64,000 nucleotides of DNA from Mucilaginibacter terrigena (GTDB lineage Bacteria > Bacteroidota > Bacteroidia > Sphingobacteriales > Sphingobacteriaceae), in assembly GCF_004168255.1 (NCBI RefSeq), contig NZ_SEWG01000005.1, forward strand, positions 124,001 through 188,000, read 5' to 3'. Position 1 is the stretch's first letter; each line of letters starts with the position of its first letter. The translations under genes were made by a program, and so were the position numbers. Below are positions 42,630 through 51,034 of the stretch, in pieces. The notes under the pieces are model-generated. The model was not told the DNA's origin, did not search any database, and saw only the letters and a program-made list of their open reading frames with translations.

Positions 42630-45600
42630 TAAGTTGATCAAAGTAGTGTTTAATTTTTTGCCTGTAATATAAGTTAAGCGCCGCTGGTACTGTTTTAATC
42701 TGTTCCGTTTGCTTTGCCTTAACCTGCTCGTAGTACTGCAAAGCTTTAATATACCCCGGCGGCATATTGCCTGCCGCGCGGCTTTCCCTTTTCTGGTCCT
42801 GCTCCCTCTCCTGTTCCGCCTTTTCGGCCTCCAGCAAGCGTGTTTGTATTTGCTGTTGGCGTTTTAACGCTTCGTTTGTAATTCTCTTGTTTACGAGATC
42901 GTTCTCAGTTTGTTCCATTTCTTTTGAAATTTTATCCAAACTTCCCAAACCGTTAGTGCCATCCTTATTGTTTTCCTTATTTATCTGCTGTAAGGATTGC
43001 CGTATCATTTGCTGTTCGCGCGCCATTTTAGCAAACTGTTCGCTCATGCCCTGCTGCCCGGTTTTGCCCTGCTGCGGGTTGCCCATCTTTTGCATTTGCT
43101 CGCGCGCCTTTTGCATGTTCTGGTTAAGTTGCTGCTGCATTTTGCTTAACTGCGATAATGAGGGCTGCTTTCCTTTGCCCTTACCGCTTTTATTTTGCTG
43201 CTTTTGCAACTGGTCAAGCGCTTCACTCAATAGCAGTGCCAAATTGTTCATGGCGGTCATGGCAAACTGCTGGTTGCGCATGGCTTCGGGTGTTTTTCGC
43301 TCGCCTAAATTTTCAAGCGCCTGGTCTATCTGGTCGTTAATGCCCGAGATCTCTTTGTTCACTGTCGACTGGATCTGCGGGATTCTGCGGCTTAACGAAT
43401 ACAAGCTGTCTTCGGCCGTTTTTAAGTTATCCTTTACATCCTTTTGCTTTTGCGCCAGTGCTATATAGCCAGGGTCGGTAGGGTTGGTTTGACGTAACGA
43501 CTGCATGATCTTTTCCTGCGTGAAAGAGCTGTTAACCAGCGACTTTAACAGTTCCCGCAGTTGGCGTGCGTCAACAGCATTTTCGCTTTCCTGGCCTTCC
43601 GATTCTTCGTTTTGCAGCTTATCGGCAAGCTGTTTCATTTGTTTGGCAGCCTGTTGCTGCGATTTTGAAGCCTGCGCGCGATTGTTCTTTTTAAGAGACT
43701 CGGCGCTCTTGTTCATTTGTTCGTCAATGGCCTGCTTCTCGGCTTCCGGATTTTTAAAATCCTGCTTATTGCCGCTTTTTTCGTTTTCCTGGTGTAGATC
43801 GTCTAACGCCTTTTTAACATTGTCGAACTGCTTGTTTAGCTTTTCCTGCTGCTGCTGCAGGTCTTTATCATTACTGCCTGTTTTTTGGGTCTCGTCGGAT
43901 AGCTTTTTCTGGTCTTCGGCAAGTTGATTCAGCTGATTTATATTTTGATTGAGTTTTTGTTCAAAATCCAGTTTTTTGTAAAGCTCAAGTATGCGGTCCA
44001 ATTCCTTCTTCAGCGATTTATTATCCATCTGCATTTTAGACAGTTCATCGCGGGTGCTGTCTTTTTGGTTTTCCTGCAATAGTTGCTGTAGTTTTTGAAG
44101 CAGATCTTTTGTCTTTTCATCAAGCACATTATTAAACAGGTTTTCTATCTGCTTTTGCAGGTCTATAAGTTCCTGTGTTTGCTGCTGGTTTTCCTGCCGG
44201 TTGTAAAGGTTTTTTTTGTTTTCGGCCTGTATATCTTTTACCAGTTCGTCCAGGTCCTTGCGTTTTTGCAGCAATTCTTCAACCTGCTTTTTCTCATCAA
44301 ATGAGAGGTTGTTTTTATCGAGCAGTGCCTGGTTTAGCTTTTGCGCGGCTTTTTCTATCTGCGCGGCCAGTTTTACTGCCGATTGCATTTTTTCCTTTAC
44401 AGCTTCCGACCCGGCGTTCAACTGATCGGCTAACTGTGCCGCATCGGGGATATTCAATGTCCGCTCGGGTGTGCGTGTTGCTTTTGGGCCGGCAACGCCG
44501 TCGTTATCCGCAACCTCGAAATAATAAATAATCGTTTCGCCGGGTTTTATGCCAAGATCTTTCAGGTTCCACAGGTAAAAAAAGTTGGATTGGGTTGCGG
44601 CCAAATCGGCTTTGACGGGCCTGCTGACAGAACGCCCTGCACCTTTGCCGCCCGTTTTATAATGGAACGTTAAGGACGAAAAGCCATGATCGTCCTGTAT
44701 CCGGCCATTAAAATAAAAGGCCCTCATACTTACCGAATCGGCTTTTTCCTGCACCTCGATAACAGGTGCCTCATCGGCAATTACATTGATGTGGTAGCTG
44801 GCCGAATCGCTGCGCTTAACCGCATTGTTAAGCGGACTAATATTGTACGAAGTGGCTTTTACTATCCGCTCGCGGTGTTCAAAGATATCGTCAGCCGATA
44901 GCGGGATGGTTTTATTAATGCCATTGATTTTAAACAATAACGATGACGTGTTTTGTGTGTGAAATTTCCAGTTAACGGTTGTCCCTACAGGTAGTGTCAG
45001 GTCGCCGGCGTTGGTTAGGGTCTCATTTTTTTTATGAAGATAGGCGGGGTAGCTCAACTCCGCGTCAAAATGTAGTAGTATGGGTTTAAGATTAACCTTT
45101 ATCTCGTAAGGGGCAGACTCAAAGCCGTTGCCCAACAAACGGAACGAGGTGTTTTGCTGTAAGTTGGTAAACAGGTAGTGAAACCGGCTGATGTTTTCTT
45201 TATCAAGCTTGAAGGTAGTGTTTGCTGTTTCTACATAGATATCGGCAGGTAGCTTATCACCGGTTAATTTCAGGTCGAGTTTATAATCTTCGCCCTGCAC
45301 TGCCGACATGTTTTTGTTGAGCAACACAAATTGAAAAGGTGCAACCGGTGCAAAATACTCGTTATGGCGGATAAGCCTTTTGGTGCTTTCTGTTAGTATC
45401 GATGGCGCCGCGAATGCGATGATGCAAATAATAGCCGCCGGAGGAATAACCCACTTGAGGTATTTACTGTTCTCGCGGATGTTTACTGCCGATGGAAAGC
45501 TTACGGGCTTTAAGGTTTCTATTTTTTGATTGATGCTGGCCTCTATCAGGTCGCGGTGCGCGGTATTATCATCTACTTGTTTTTTTAGCTGCAGGGTATT

Positions 45601-45936
45601 TAGCAGCTTATCGTGTACATCGTTGAAATGACGGCCTATGATCTCGGCGGCCTGGTCGTGGGTTAGGGTTTTGCCCAATTTTAATCGCGCCAGCAATGGA
45701 GGCAAAACCAGCCAAACAATAAGCCCAAGGTTAAGCAGGATGAAGAAATAGAACAGAATGGTACGCAGCGTAGTATTAAAATTACCGAAATATTCGCCCA
45801 GCGCTATCACCACATAGGCCGAAAACAAACCCGCGCCCAAAAATATAAACCCGCGCAGCAGGTTGTTATAATGGTATTTGCGGATAAAGGTGTTGATCTT
45901 TTCGATCAGCAGATCATAGTTTTCAGCAGAGGTCAT
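42619..45936 (-). CDS. DUF4175 large coiled-coil membrane protein, 1105 aa
   Basis: Two N-terminal membrane segments (LLRGFIFLGAGLFSAYVVIALGEYF; ILFYFFILLNLGLIVWLVL) and a third at about 160 (YLKWVIPPAAIICIIAFAAP), then a beta-sandwich region (about 200-500) that resembles an Ig-like module (ILLHFDAELSYPAYLHKKNETLTNAGDLTLPVGTTVNWKF), and about 550 residues of coiled coil rich in Gln, Lys, Asn and Leu (residues 500-1080). Many Bacteroidota carry this gene as the first of a locus with a HATPase gene; the function is not known. It is probably a large membrane-anchored periplasmic protein. Confidence 0.85.
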   Translation of the reverse strand: MTSAENYDLLIEKINTFIRKYHYNNLLRGFIFLGAGLFSAYVVIALGEYFGNFNTTLRTILFYFFILLNLGLIVWLVLPPLLARLKLGKTLTHDQAAEIIGRHFNDVHDKLLNTLQLKKQVDDNTAHRDLIEASINQKIETLKPVSFPSAVNIRENSKYLKWVIPPAAIICIIAFAAPSILTESTKRLIRHNEYFAPVAPFQFVLLNKNMSAVQGEDYKLDLKLTGDKLPADIYVETANTTFKLDKENISRFHYLFTNLQQNTSFRLLGNGFESAPYEIKVNLKPILLHFDAELSYPAYLHKKNETLTNAGDLTLPVGTTVNWKFHTQNTSSLLFKINGINKTIPLSADDIFEHRERIVKATSYNISPLNNAVKRSDSASYHINVIADEAPVIEVQEKADSVSMRAFYFNGRIQDDHGFSSLTFHYKTGGKGAGRSVSRPVKADLAATQSNFFYLWNLKDLGIKPGETIIYYFEVADNDGVAGPKATRTPERTLNIPDAAQLADQLNAGSEAVKEKMQSAVKLAAQIEKAAQKLNQALLDKNNLSFDEKKQVEELLQKRKDLDELVKDIQAENKKNLYNRQENQQQTQELIDLQKQIENLFNNVLDEKTKDLLQKLQQLLQENQKDSTRDELSKMQMDNKSLKKELDRILELYKKLDFEQKLNQNINQLNQLAEDQKKLSDETQKTGSNDKDLQQQQEKLNKQFDNVKKALDDLHQENEKSGNKQDFKNPEAEKQAIDEQMNKSAESLKKNNRAQASKSQQQAAKQMKQLADKLQNEESEGQESENAVDARQLRELLKSLVNSSFTQEKIMQSLRQTNPTDPGYIALAQKQKDVKDNLKTAEDSLYSLSRRIPQIQSTVNKEISGINDQIDQALENLGERKTPEAMRNQQFAMTAMNNLALLLSEALDQLQKQQNKSGKGKGKQPSLSQLSKMQQQLNQNMQKAREQMQKMGNPQQGKTGQQGMSEQFAKMAREQQMIRQSLQQINKENNKDGTNGLGSLDKISKEMEQTENDLVNKRITNEALKRQQQIQTRLLEAEKAEQEREQDQKRESRAAGNMPPGYIKALQYYEQVKAKQTEQIKTVPAALNLYYRQKIKHYFDQLNGK

Positions 45937-46200
45937 ATTAGCTTTAAGGTACCAACTTACGCAATAAACGAAATTAAAGTATTAATTAATATGGATGAAA
46001 GGTATTTTAACCTATTTGATGTGCAAAGGGTTAATTATCCGCCTCCTCTAATTTAACAGGTGTGAGTTAAAAGTATCGGCGATATTGAAGACTGACGACG
46101 GGTTGTTGTAATTTTTAAAAGCAGTATTGCGGAGTTTTAACCCAGCATGTACCGTGAAATAACGGGTTGCCGCCAATGTTTAAAGGTGTATTTTAGAGGC

Positions 46201-46881
46201 ATGCTAAACAAAACGCGGGTTAAAAAAGAGCTATTGCCACAAATTGAAGAATACGCTGCGGCATATAACCACTTACCATGTACTGTGATTATACACGATT
46301 TGCGCGATTGGTCGGTTGTTTATATGTCTGACAGGGGGTTGAGCCAATTAGAGGTTTCTTTAGATGAGATAACTGCACTTTCATCCGGCGATTATTATAA
46401 ATTGTATTTTAACCAGGAGGATGCCGAGGATTATGTTCCCAAAATTTTGGCATTACTTGAGCGGAACAACGATGAAGAGATGGTTACATATTTTCAGCAG
46501 GTGCGTTTTCCCGGCAAAAGCGACTGGAGCTGGCATATGTCGAGCACCAGGATATTTACACGGGATGAAAACGGCACACCCGGCACAAGCATAACCATTT
46601 CGGTGCCGCTTGATGCTATGCACCATATGACAGCCAAAGCCGAGCGCTTACTGCAGGAAAATAATTTTTTGCGGCAGAACTATGAGCGGTTCTCCAGGCT
46701 CACCAAACGCGAAAAGGAAGTGCTTGCCCAGATAGCATTGGGAAAAAGTGCTGCAGAAATTGCCGCGGAACTGTTCATATCTGTTGCTACCGCCGAAACT
46801 CACCGTAAAAACATCAAACAAAAGCTAAGCGCCAGCACTTACGAGCTGATGCAATATGCCCGGGCTTTCGACCTGGTATAA
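46201..46881 (+). CDS. PAS domain-containing LuxR family transcriptional regulator
   Basis: A 226-residue regulator. ATG 46201 is chosen because MLNKTRVKK starts a good helix, and the longer start at 46147 adds 18 residues. Residues about 20-145 form a PAS-like sensor (CTVIIHDLRDWSVVYMSDRGLSQLEVSLDEI...). The C-terminal LuxR helix-turn-helix at about 165-225 is clear (LTKREKEVLAQIALGKSAAEIAAELFISVATAETHRKNIKQKLSAS). There is no response-regulator receiver domain, so it may sense a ligand or partner directly. It converges on the secreted NHL/CHU_C gene. Confidence 0.85.
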   Translation: MLNKTRVKKELLPQIEEYAAAYNHLPCTVIIHDLRDWSVVYMSDRGLSQLEVSLDEITALSSGDYYKLYFNQEDAEDYVPKILALLERNNDEEMVTYFQQVRFPGKSDWSWHMSSTRIFTRDENGTPGTSITISVPLDAMHHMTAKAERLLQENNFLRQNYERFSRLTKREKEVLAQIALGKSAAEIAAELFISVATAETHRKNIKQKLSASTYELMQYARAFDLV

Positions 46882-46885
46882 TGTG

Positions 46886-49123
46886 CTACCTCAATATAGT
46901 CACACTCCCGTTTAACGGGTGCGACCCATCTTTAAGATCGATGATATAATAATATACACCAGCGGGTAGCGGCTTGCCGCCGCTGCTGCCATTCCAGGCC
47001 TTACCATAGCCGTTTGATTGAAACACCAGCCCGCCGTTACGGCTGTAAACATTTACAGCGCATCGGGGATAGCTGTCCAGGTACTTTATCGCCCACTGGT
47101 CGTTGCTGCCATCGCCATTTGGTGTAAATGCATTTGGAACGGCAATATTGTGTACTACAGTGATCTTAACGGATGCATCCGCCTCGCAACCCATATCAGA
47201 GGTTGCGGTAAGCGTGTATGTTGTGGTAACATCCGGGTTGGCAACAGGGTATTGCGAGTTTGCATCACTAAGGCCTGCGGCGGGCAACCATTTGTAAGCA
47301 ACTATATTGCCCGGTACCAAAGGGTTAAGCGTAATACTGTTACCGGCTAATATTTGTTCTGTTGGGTTTAGCGCAATAACAGGCTTTGGCGATACTACCA
47401 TCTGCACAGGTTGGCCAAGCACCGGCACCCCGCAGCCACCGCCGGTAGTAACCACGCAGGTAACTATATCGTTACTTTTTAGTCCGCTGCTTACAAAATC
47501 GGGACTATCGGTGCCCGTATTAAGGCCGTTTACCTGCCATTGATAAGTAGTGCCCGCATCGGCCCCCGTTACTTCGGCATGAAAGCGCGCCGGTTCGCCC
47601 TCGCAAACCTGGCTGTTTTGCGCGGTAACGCTAACCGTTGGTGCAGAAGCCCCCACGCTGGTATTGGTAACGGTGAACGACTGTACATCCGTACCCCCGT
47701 AACTATCGGTAGCCGTAATGGTAACCAAAACTGGGCTGTTATCGGTAAAGGGAGTACCTGCCGCGGGCGACTGGCTGTACGTGATTGTTGGCGAAGGGCA
47801 GTTATCGGTTGCGGTAAGGCGTATGGTATAATCGGCCAGCGTAGCACAGCCGGATACAACAACCGGCGGCAGAATAGATGTTATGGTTGGCTTGCTTTGA
47901 ATGTAAACCGGGATCGTGGCTTCGGACATTTGACAAGTGCTTGCTTGTATATAGCCTGTTTGTGCCCCAAAAGGCCCGCCGGCTATTAAGCTATACTGTT
48001 TGGATAAAGTAAGCTTACGGAGATACTCATAGTCAAAATAGATCAGGTTGCCGCAAGGATCAACGATAAACTGTGGGGCGGCATAGTCGTAAAAGCGACT
48101 GACTACACCATCCGGGCTTATTCTTTTCATCACAAACGAATCGTTAACAAACAAAGAGCCATCGGTGCCGAAAGCGATACAAAAGGTTTCGCCAAACCTG
48201 GCATCAAGCCTGTTGCCCAGCACATCACCATATATTTCTGAGCCCGCATAGAGCTCGCTTTCGGTAACTCCCGGTTTAATACGGTAAATCGCATGCCCGT
48301 CAGTTCCCCCGACGGAGCTAATTCTATTAACCCAATACAAATATCCATCAGGGCCAAACGCGAAGCTGACGCAGGGCCCGTCAGTAGTACAAACAATGCT
48401 TACTATACCATCCGGGGTAATTTTACGTATTTGGCGGTTTTCATAATCGTTAATAAATAAATCCCCTTCGCTATTGATGGCCAGGTTTTTAGGGGTATTA
48501 AAGGCTGCCGTAGCCCTTGGCCCATTAACATTGCCCGCGGCACCCGTGCCGGCGTAATTAGATACAAACCCATCGGGCGTGATTTTTTTGATAGTATTGC
48601 GCCCCGCATCCGCAACATAAATGTTATTGTTGGCGTCTATGGCTATACCATGCAAATCTGCGAATCGCGCAGTTGCTCCTGGTCCGTCCTGTGAACCCAG
48701 AACACCTGTGCCGGCTATTATGGATACATATCCATCCGGCGATAACTTTTTAACAAATTTAGCGTGTAAATAATATAAGTTGCCATAATAATCATACACA
48801 GCACCACTAAAATAAGGGAAAGCGACATTGAATACCGGCGGCCCTACAGCGGAGCCATTTGTTAAAGCTTTAACTTTTATAGTTTGGTTTCCCAAATTAT
48901 CGCAGGTTAAACGGGTTGGCACGGTAGATACCACCAAAGGCGAATCGGTATTATTTTGATAAGTGGCGATATCATCCTTAAGCACAGTGTATTTACCGCT
49001 GCCATCCAATGGAAGCACAGGTATTGGTTTAGGTGTAATTACTGGCTTTTGCCCATACGCGTAAAACCCCAGGCCGTTGCACAGCAATAGCAGCATTAAT
49101 AAAGCACGGCAACGAATTAGCAT
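46886..49123 (-). CDS. Secreted NHL/HYR protein with gliding-motility-associated (CHU_C) C-terminal domain
   Basis: A 745-residue protein exported by Sec (signal MLIRCRALLMLLLLCNGLGFYAYG) and, by its C-terminal domain, probably by type IX secretion. Residues about 115-390 are NHL-like propeller repeats (GIAIDANNNIYVADAGRNTIKKITPDGFVSNYAGTG). A HYR domain (ADYTIRLTATDNCPSPTITYSQSPAAGTPF), two Ig-like domains and a CHU_C end follow (VPNAFTPNGDGSNDQWAIKYLDSYPRCAVNVYSRNGGLVFQSNGYGKAWNG). It is likely a cell-surface or extracellular protein; ligand unknown. Confidence 0.85.
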   Translation of the reverse strand: MLIRCRALLMLLLLCNGLGFYAYGQKPVITPKPIPVLPLDGSGKYTVLKDDIATYQNNTDSPLVVSTVPTRLTCDNLGNQTIKVKALTNGSAVGPPVFNVAFPYFSGAVYDYYGNLYYLHAKFVKKLSPDGYVSIIAGTGVLGSQDGPGATARFADLHGIAIDANNNIYVADAGRNTIKKITPDGFVSNYAGTGAAGNVNGPRATAAFNTPKNLAINSEGDLFINDYENRQIRKITPDGIVSIVCTTDGPCVSFAFGPDGYLYWVNRISSVGGTDGHAIYRIKPGVTESELYAGSEIYGDVLGNRLDARFGETFCIAFGTDGSLFVNDSFVMKRISPDGVVSRFYDYAAPQFIVDPCGNLIYFDYEYLRKLTLSKQYSLIAGGPFGAQTGYIQASTCQMSEATIPVYIQSKPTITSILPPVVVSGCATLADYTIRLTATDNCPSPTITYSQSPAAGTPFTDNSPVLVTITATDSYGGTDVQSFTVTNTSVGASAPTVSVTAQNSQVCEGEPARFHAEVTGADAGTTYQWQVNGLNTGTDSPDFVSSGLKSNDIVTCVVTTGGGCGVPVLGQPVQMVVSPKPVIALNPTEQILAGNSITLNPLVPGNIVAYKWLPAAGLSDANSQYPVANPDVTTTYTLTATSDMGCEADASVKITVVHNIAVPNAFTPNGDGSNDQWAIKYLDSYPRCAVNVYSRNGGLVFQSNGYGKAWNGSSGGKPLPAGVYYYIIDLKDGSHPLNGSVTILR

Positions 49124-49245
49124 TGGTGAGGTGTTGTTACTTTTTTAATAAAGTAAATATATTAACTAATGAGGCATTTAACAGCGGATATCAAACGAAT
49201 GAATTTTAAATTTTTAACAACTTTATTATATTTGGCGTTCCCTTT

Positions 49246-49393
49246 CGGGATGTAGCGTAGCCCGGTATCGCGTCCCGACAAGAGTCGGGAAGGTGGGAGT
49301 TACCTGCATAAAAGTTTTCCGGGATGTAGCGTAGCCCGGTATCGCGTCCCGACAAGAGTCGGGAAGGTGGGAGTTACCTGTATAAAAGTTTTT
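49246..49393 (+). repeat. Two tandem 74-bp copies of a truncated tRNA-Pro 5' half
   Basis: Units 49246-49319 and 49320-49393, 72 of 74 bases identical. Each starts with the first 27 bases of the downstream tRNA-Pro (acceptor 5' strand and D-arm), then diverges exactly before the anticodon stem to a perfect hairpin of TCCCGAC/GTCGGGA with loop AAGA. No 3' acceptor strand is present. Direct tandem arrangement with the complete tRNA 49394-49467. Confidence 0.9.
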
Positions 49394-49467
49394 CGGGATG
49401 TAGCGTAGCCCGGTATCGCGCCAGCATGGGGTGCTGGAGGTCGGAAGTTCGAATCTTCTCATCCCGA
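49394..49467 (+). tRNA. tRNA-Pro (anticodon GGG)
   Basis: Complete cloverleaf of 74 nt: acceptor CGGGATG/CATCCCG, D-arm GCG...CGC, anticodon stem CCAGC/GCTGG with loop ATGGGGT (anticodon GGG), variable AGGTC, T-arm GGAAG TTCGAAT CTTCT, discriminator A. A CGGGATG start is normal for tRNA-Pro. It is preceded by two truncated copies of its 5' half. Confidence 0.95.
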
Positions 49468-49478
49468 CGGAAAACAAA

Positions 49479-49508
49479 AAACGGCCTGCTCATTTGAGCA
49501 GGCCGTTT
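49479..49508. terminator. Rho-independent terminator after tRNA-Pro
   Basis: A 14-base perfect stem (left 49479-49492, right 49495-49508) of AAACGGCCTGCTCA type with a two-base loop (realistically four). It also carries a T-run on either strand, so it can end the tRNA transcript and, on the other strand, the ompA transcript. Confidence 0.8.
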
Positions 49509-49527
49509 ACATAAAAACTAATTTATA

Positions 49528-50397
49528 TTACTGTTTGGCTGGTGCTGTTTCGGGCGCTTTACCTATCAGGTCCATAAACTGATCCAGTTTAGGGGTGATG
49601 ATAATTTGTGTACGCCTGTTTTGCGCTTTACCGGCAGTGGTGTTATTATCGGCTATCGGGTTATACTCGCCGCGGCCGCCTGCGGTTAAACGTTTAGGGT
49701 CGACCTGGTAAGTGGTTTGCAAGGCCTGCACTACAGACGATGCCCTTAAAGCGCTCAGATCCCAATTGTTACGGATGTTCTTCATGGTGATAGGCACATT
49801 ATCTGTGTTACCTTCAATCAGCACATCGTAATTTGCGTAATCTTTTATGATCTTGGCAATTTTGCTCAGGGTTGTACCTGCTTTGTCAGTCAGGTCGTAA
49901 CTGCCCGATTTATAAAGCATATTATCAGCTAAAGAAACGTACACTACGCCTTTTAATACTTTCACATCAACATCCTGCATTTCCGACTGACTTAACGATC
50001 GGGTAAGGTTGTTGGTTAGCACCATATTAAGCGAATCACTTTTATTTTTGGCGTTCACCAGTTGTTGTATGTATTTGTTCGAACTGTTTATCTCGTCAAC
50101 CAGTTTTGAAATGTTCAGGTTCCCTTGCCCGCTTGAGGTTAAACACTTATCAAGGGCCGATTGTAATTGCTTGTTGTTGGCCCGTTCAGATGCTAATTGC
50201 TCATCAAGGCTTTTAACACGCTCGGTTGCAAGGCCAAGGTTGCGTTCGGTAAGCAGGTAACGGCCTTTCATTTCACGTGTATTACTGTCAAGCTTATCAT
50301 AAGAGGCTTGCAATTCTTTATACTTTTTGTTGCTCACACAACTTGTTGCTGCGATAGCTACAATAAAAAGCACCGGCATAAATATTCGGAGTTTCAT
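49528..50397 (-). CDS. OmpA family lipoprotein
   Basis: A 289-residue protein. The lipoprotein signal MKLRIFMPVLFIVAIAATSC has Cys20. A coiled coil follows at about 28-105 (KELQASYDKLDSNTREMKGRYLLTERNLG...), and an OmpA domain at about 155-270 (LADNMLYKSGSYDLTDKAGTTLSKIAKIIKDYANYDVLIEGNTDNVPITMKNIRNNWDLSALRASSVVQAL...GRGEYNPIADNNTTAGKAQNRRTQIIITPK), which binds peptidoglycan. Expected location is the outer membrane, linking it to the wall. A 13-base inverted repeat lies in the leader (50404-50448). Confidence 0.92.
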   Translation of the reverse strand: MKLRIFMPVLFIVAIAATSCVSNKKYKELQASYDKLDSNTREMKGRYLLTERNLGLATERVKSLDEQLASERANNKQLQSALDKCLTSSGQGNLNISKLVDEINSSNKYIQQLVNAKNKSDSLNMVLTNNLTRSLSQSEMQDVDVKVLKGVVYVSLADNMLYKSGSYDLTDKAGTTLSKIAKIIKDYANYDVLIEGNTDNVPITMKNIRNNWDLSALRASSVVQALQTTYQVDPKRLTAGGRGEYNPIADNNTTAGKAQNRRTQIIITPKLDQFMDLIGKAPETAPAKQ

Positions 50398-50403
50398 AAT
50401 GTA

Positions 50404-50448
50404 AAAATTTGGTTAAAAATTTAATTGATAATGAGTTAACCAAATTTT
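50404..50448. promoter_or_regulatory. Perfect 13-bp inverted repeat upstream of ompA-like gene
   Basis: AAAATTTGGTTAA at 50404-50416 and TTAACCAAATTTT at 50436-50448, exact complements with a 19-base spacer. It lies 7-51 bases before the ATG of the gene (minus strand), so in the promoter or 5' leader. A protein operator or an mRNA stem are both possible. Confidence 0.55.
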
Positions 50449-50559
50449 ATGCCGAAAAGTTTTAACAAAAAGGAATATTGCCACATCAGTTAATATATAA
50501 TTGGCGCTTTTAACCTTTAGATAAAAAATGCATATTTGCCGAACATCAATACTACTTAT

Positions 50560-51030
50560 ATGAAAAAGACACTATCAATTGTGCTGTTTTCAGCCACGAT
50601 TTTATTAGCCGCATGCACAAAAAAATCCGACGATCCGGTAATACCAAGTAACAGCTGGTCGTTAAACGGAACAGAGCATGTTGTAGCAAACACAAGCCGT
50701 ACAATAGGGCCAAATTCTGAAACAGCGATTTTGTATAAAGATGATACAGAAGGCGGAAAGGCAACAGTAAGCTTAAGTTTTAAAACGCTGCCTGCAGCAA
50801 GTGGAAGCTACCAGCTGGTGGCATCAAATGCTTCACTCACAGATAATCAATGCCACATTACTTTAACTAATGATAACGGGAATACCGCCTACTTTACAGG
50901 GGATCCGGTAGCTGTAGATGTATTGGTTACAGCAAACAACCAGGTAATTGTAAACATCCCCGAGATAAATGTGGCCGTTCCATCGCCTGGCGACACTTAT
51001 AAATTTAAGGCCTCGCTTTACGAAAAGTAA
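50560..51030 (+). CDS. Small lipoprotein of the NxW/IPEI family, paralogue 1
   Basis: A 156-residue lipoprotein; ATG 50560 begins the signal MKKTLSIVLFSATILLAACTKK (lipobox LAAC). The domain starts SNSWSLNGTEHVVAN and ends VIVNIPEINVAVPSPGDTYKFKASLYEK. This layout, Trp near the start, GTE/GTT, IPEI and a final KxxASxYEK, is shared with the genes at 52740 and 53372. No known family is recognised. It is probably periplasmic or surface. Confidence 0.72.
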   Translation: MKKTLSIVLFSATILLAACTKKSDDPVIPSNSWSLNGTEHVVANTSRTIGPNSETAILYKDDTEGGKATVSLSFKTLPAASGSYQLVASNASLTDNQCHITLTNDNGNTAYFTGDPVAVDVLVTANNQVIVNIPEINVAVPSPGDTYKFKASLYEK

Positions 51031-51034
51031 AAAC

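Noticed and set aside
42767..43468. 233-residue Cys-rich plus-strand frame within DUF4175
   Set aside because: Antisense to the Gln/Lys-rich coiled coil; the many Cys and Leu come from complement codons.
49246..49467. CRISPR-like array
   Set aside because: Only three units exist, the repeated part is a tRNA 5' half, the intervening parts of the first two are almost identical rather than unique, and no cas gene is near.
49226..49477. 83-residue minus-strand frame
   Set aside because: It is antisense to the tRNA-Pro gene and its half copies; its internal repeats simply reflect the 74-base units.
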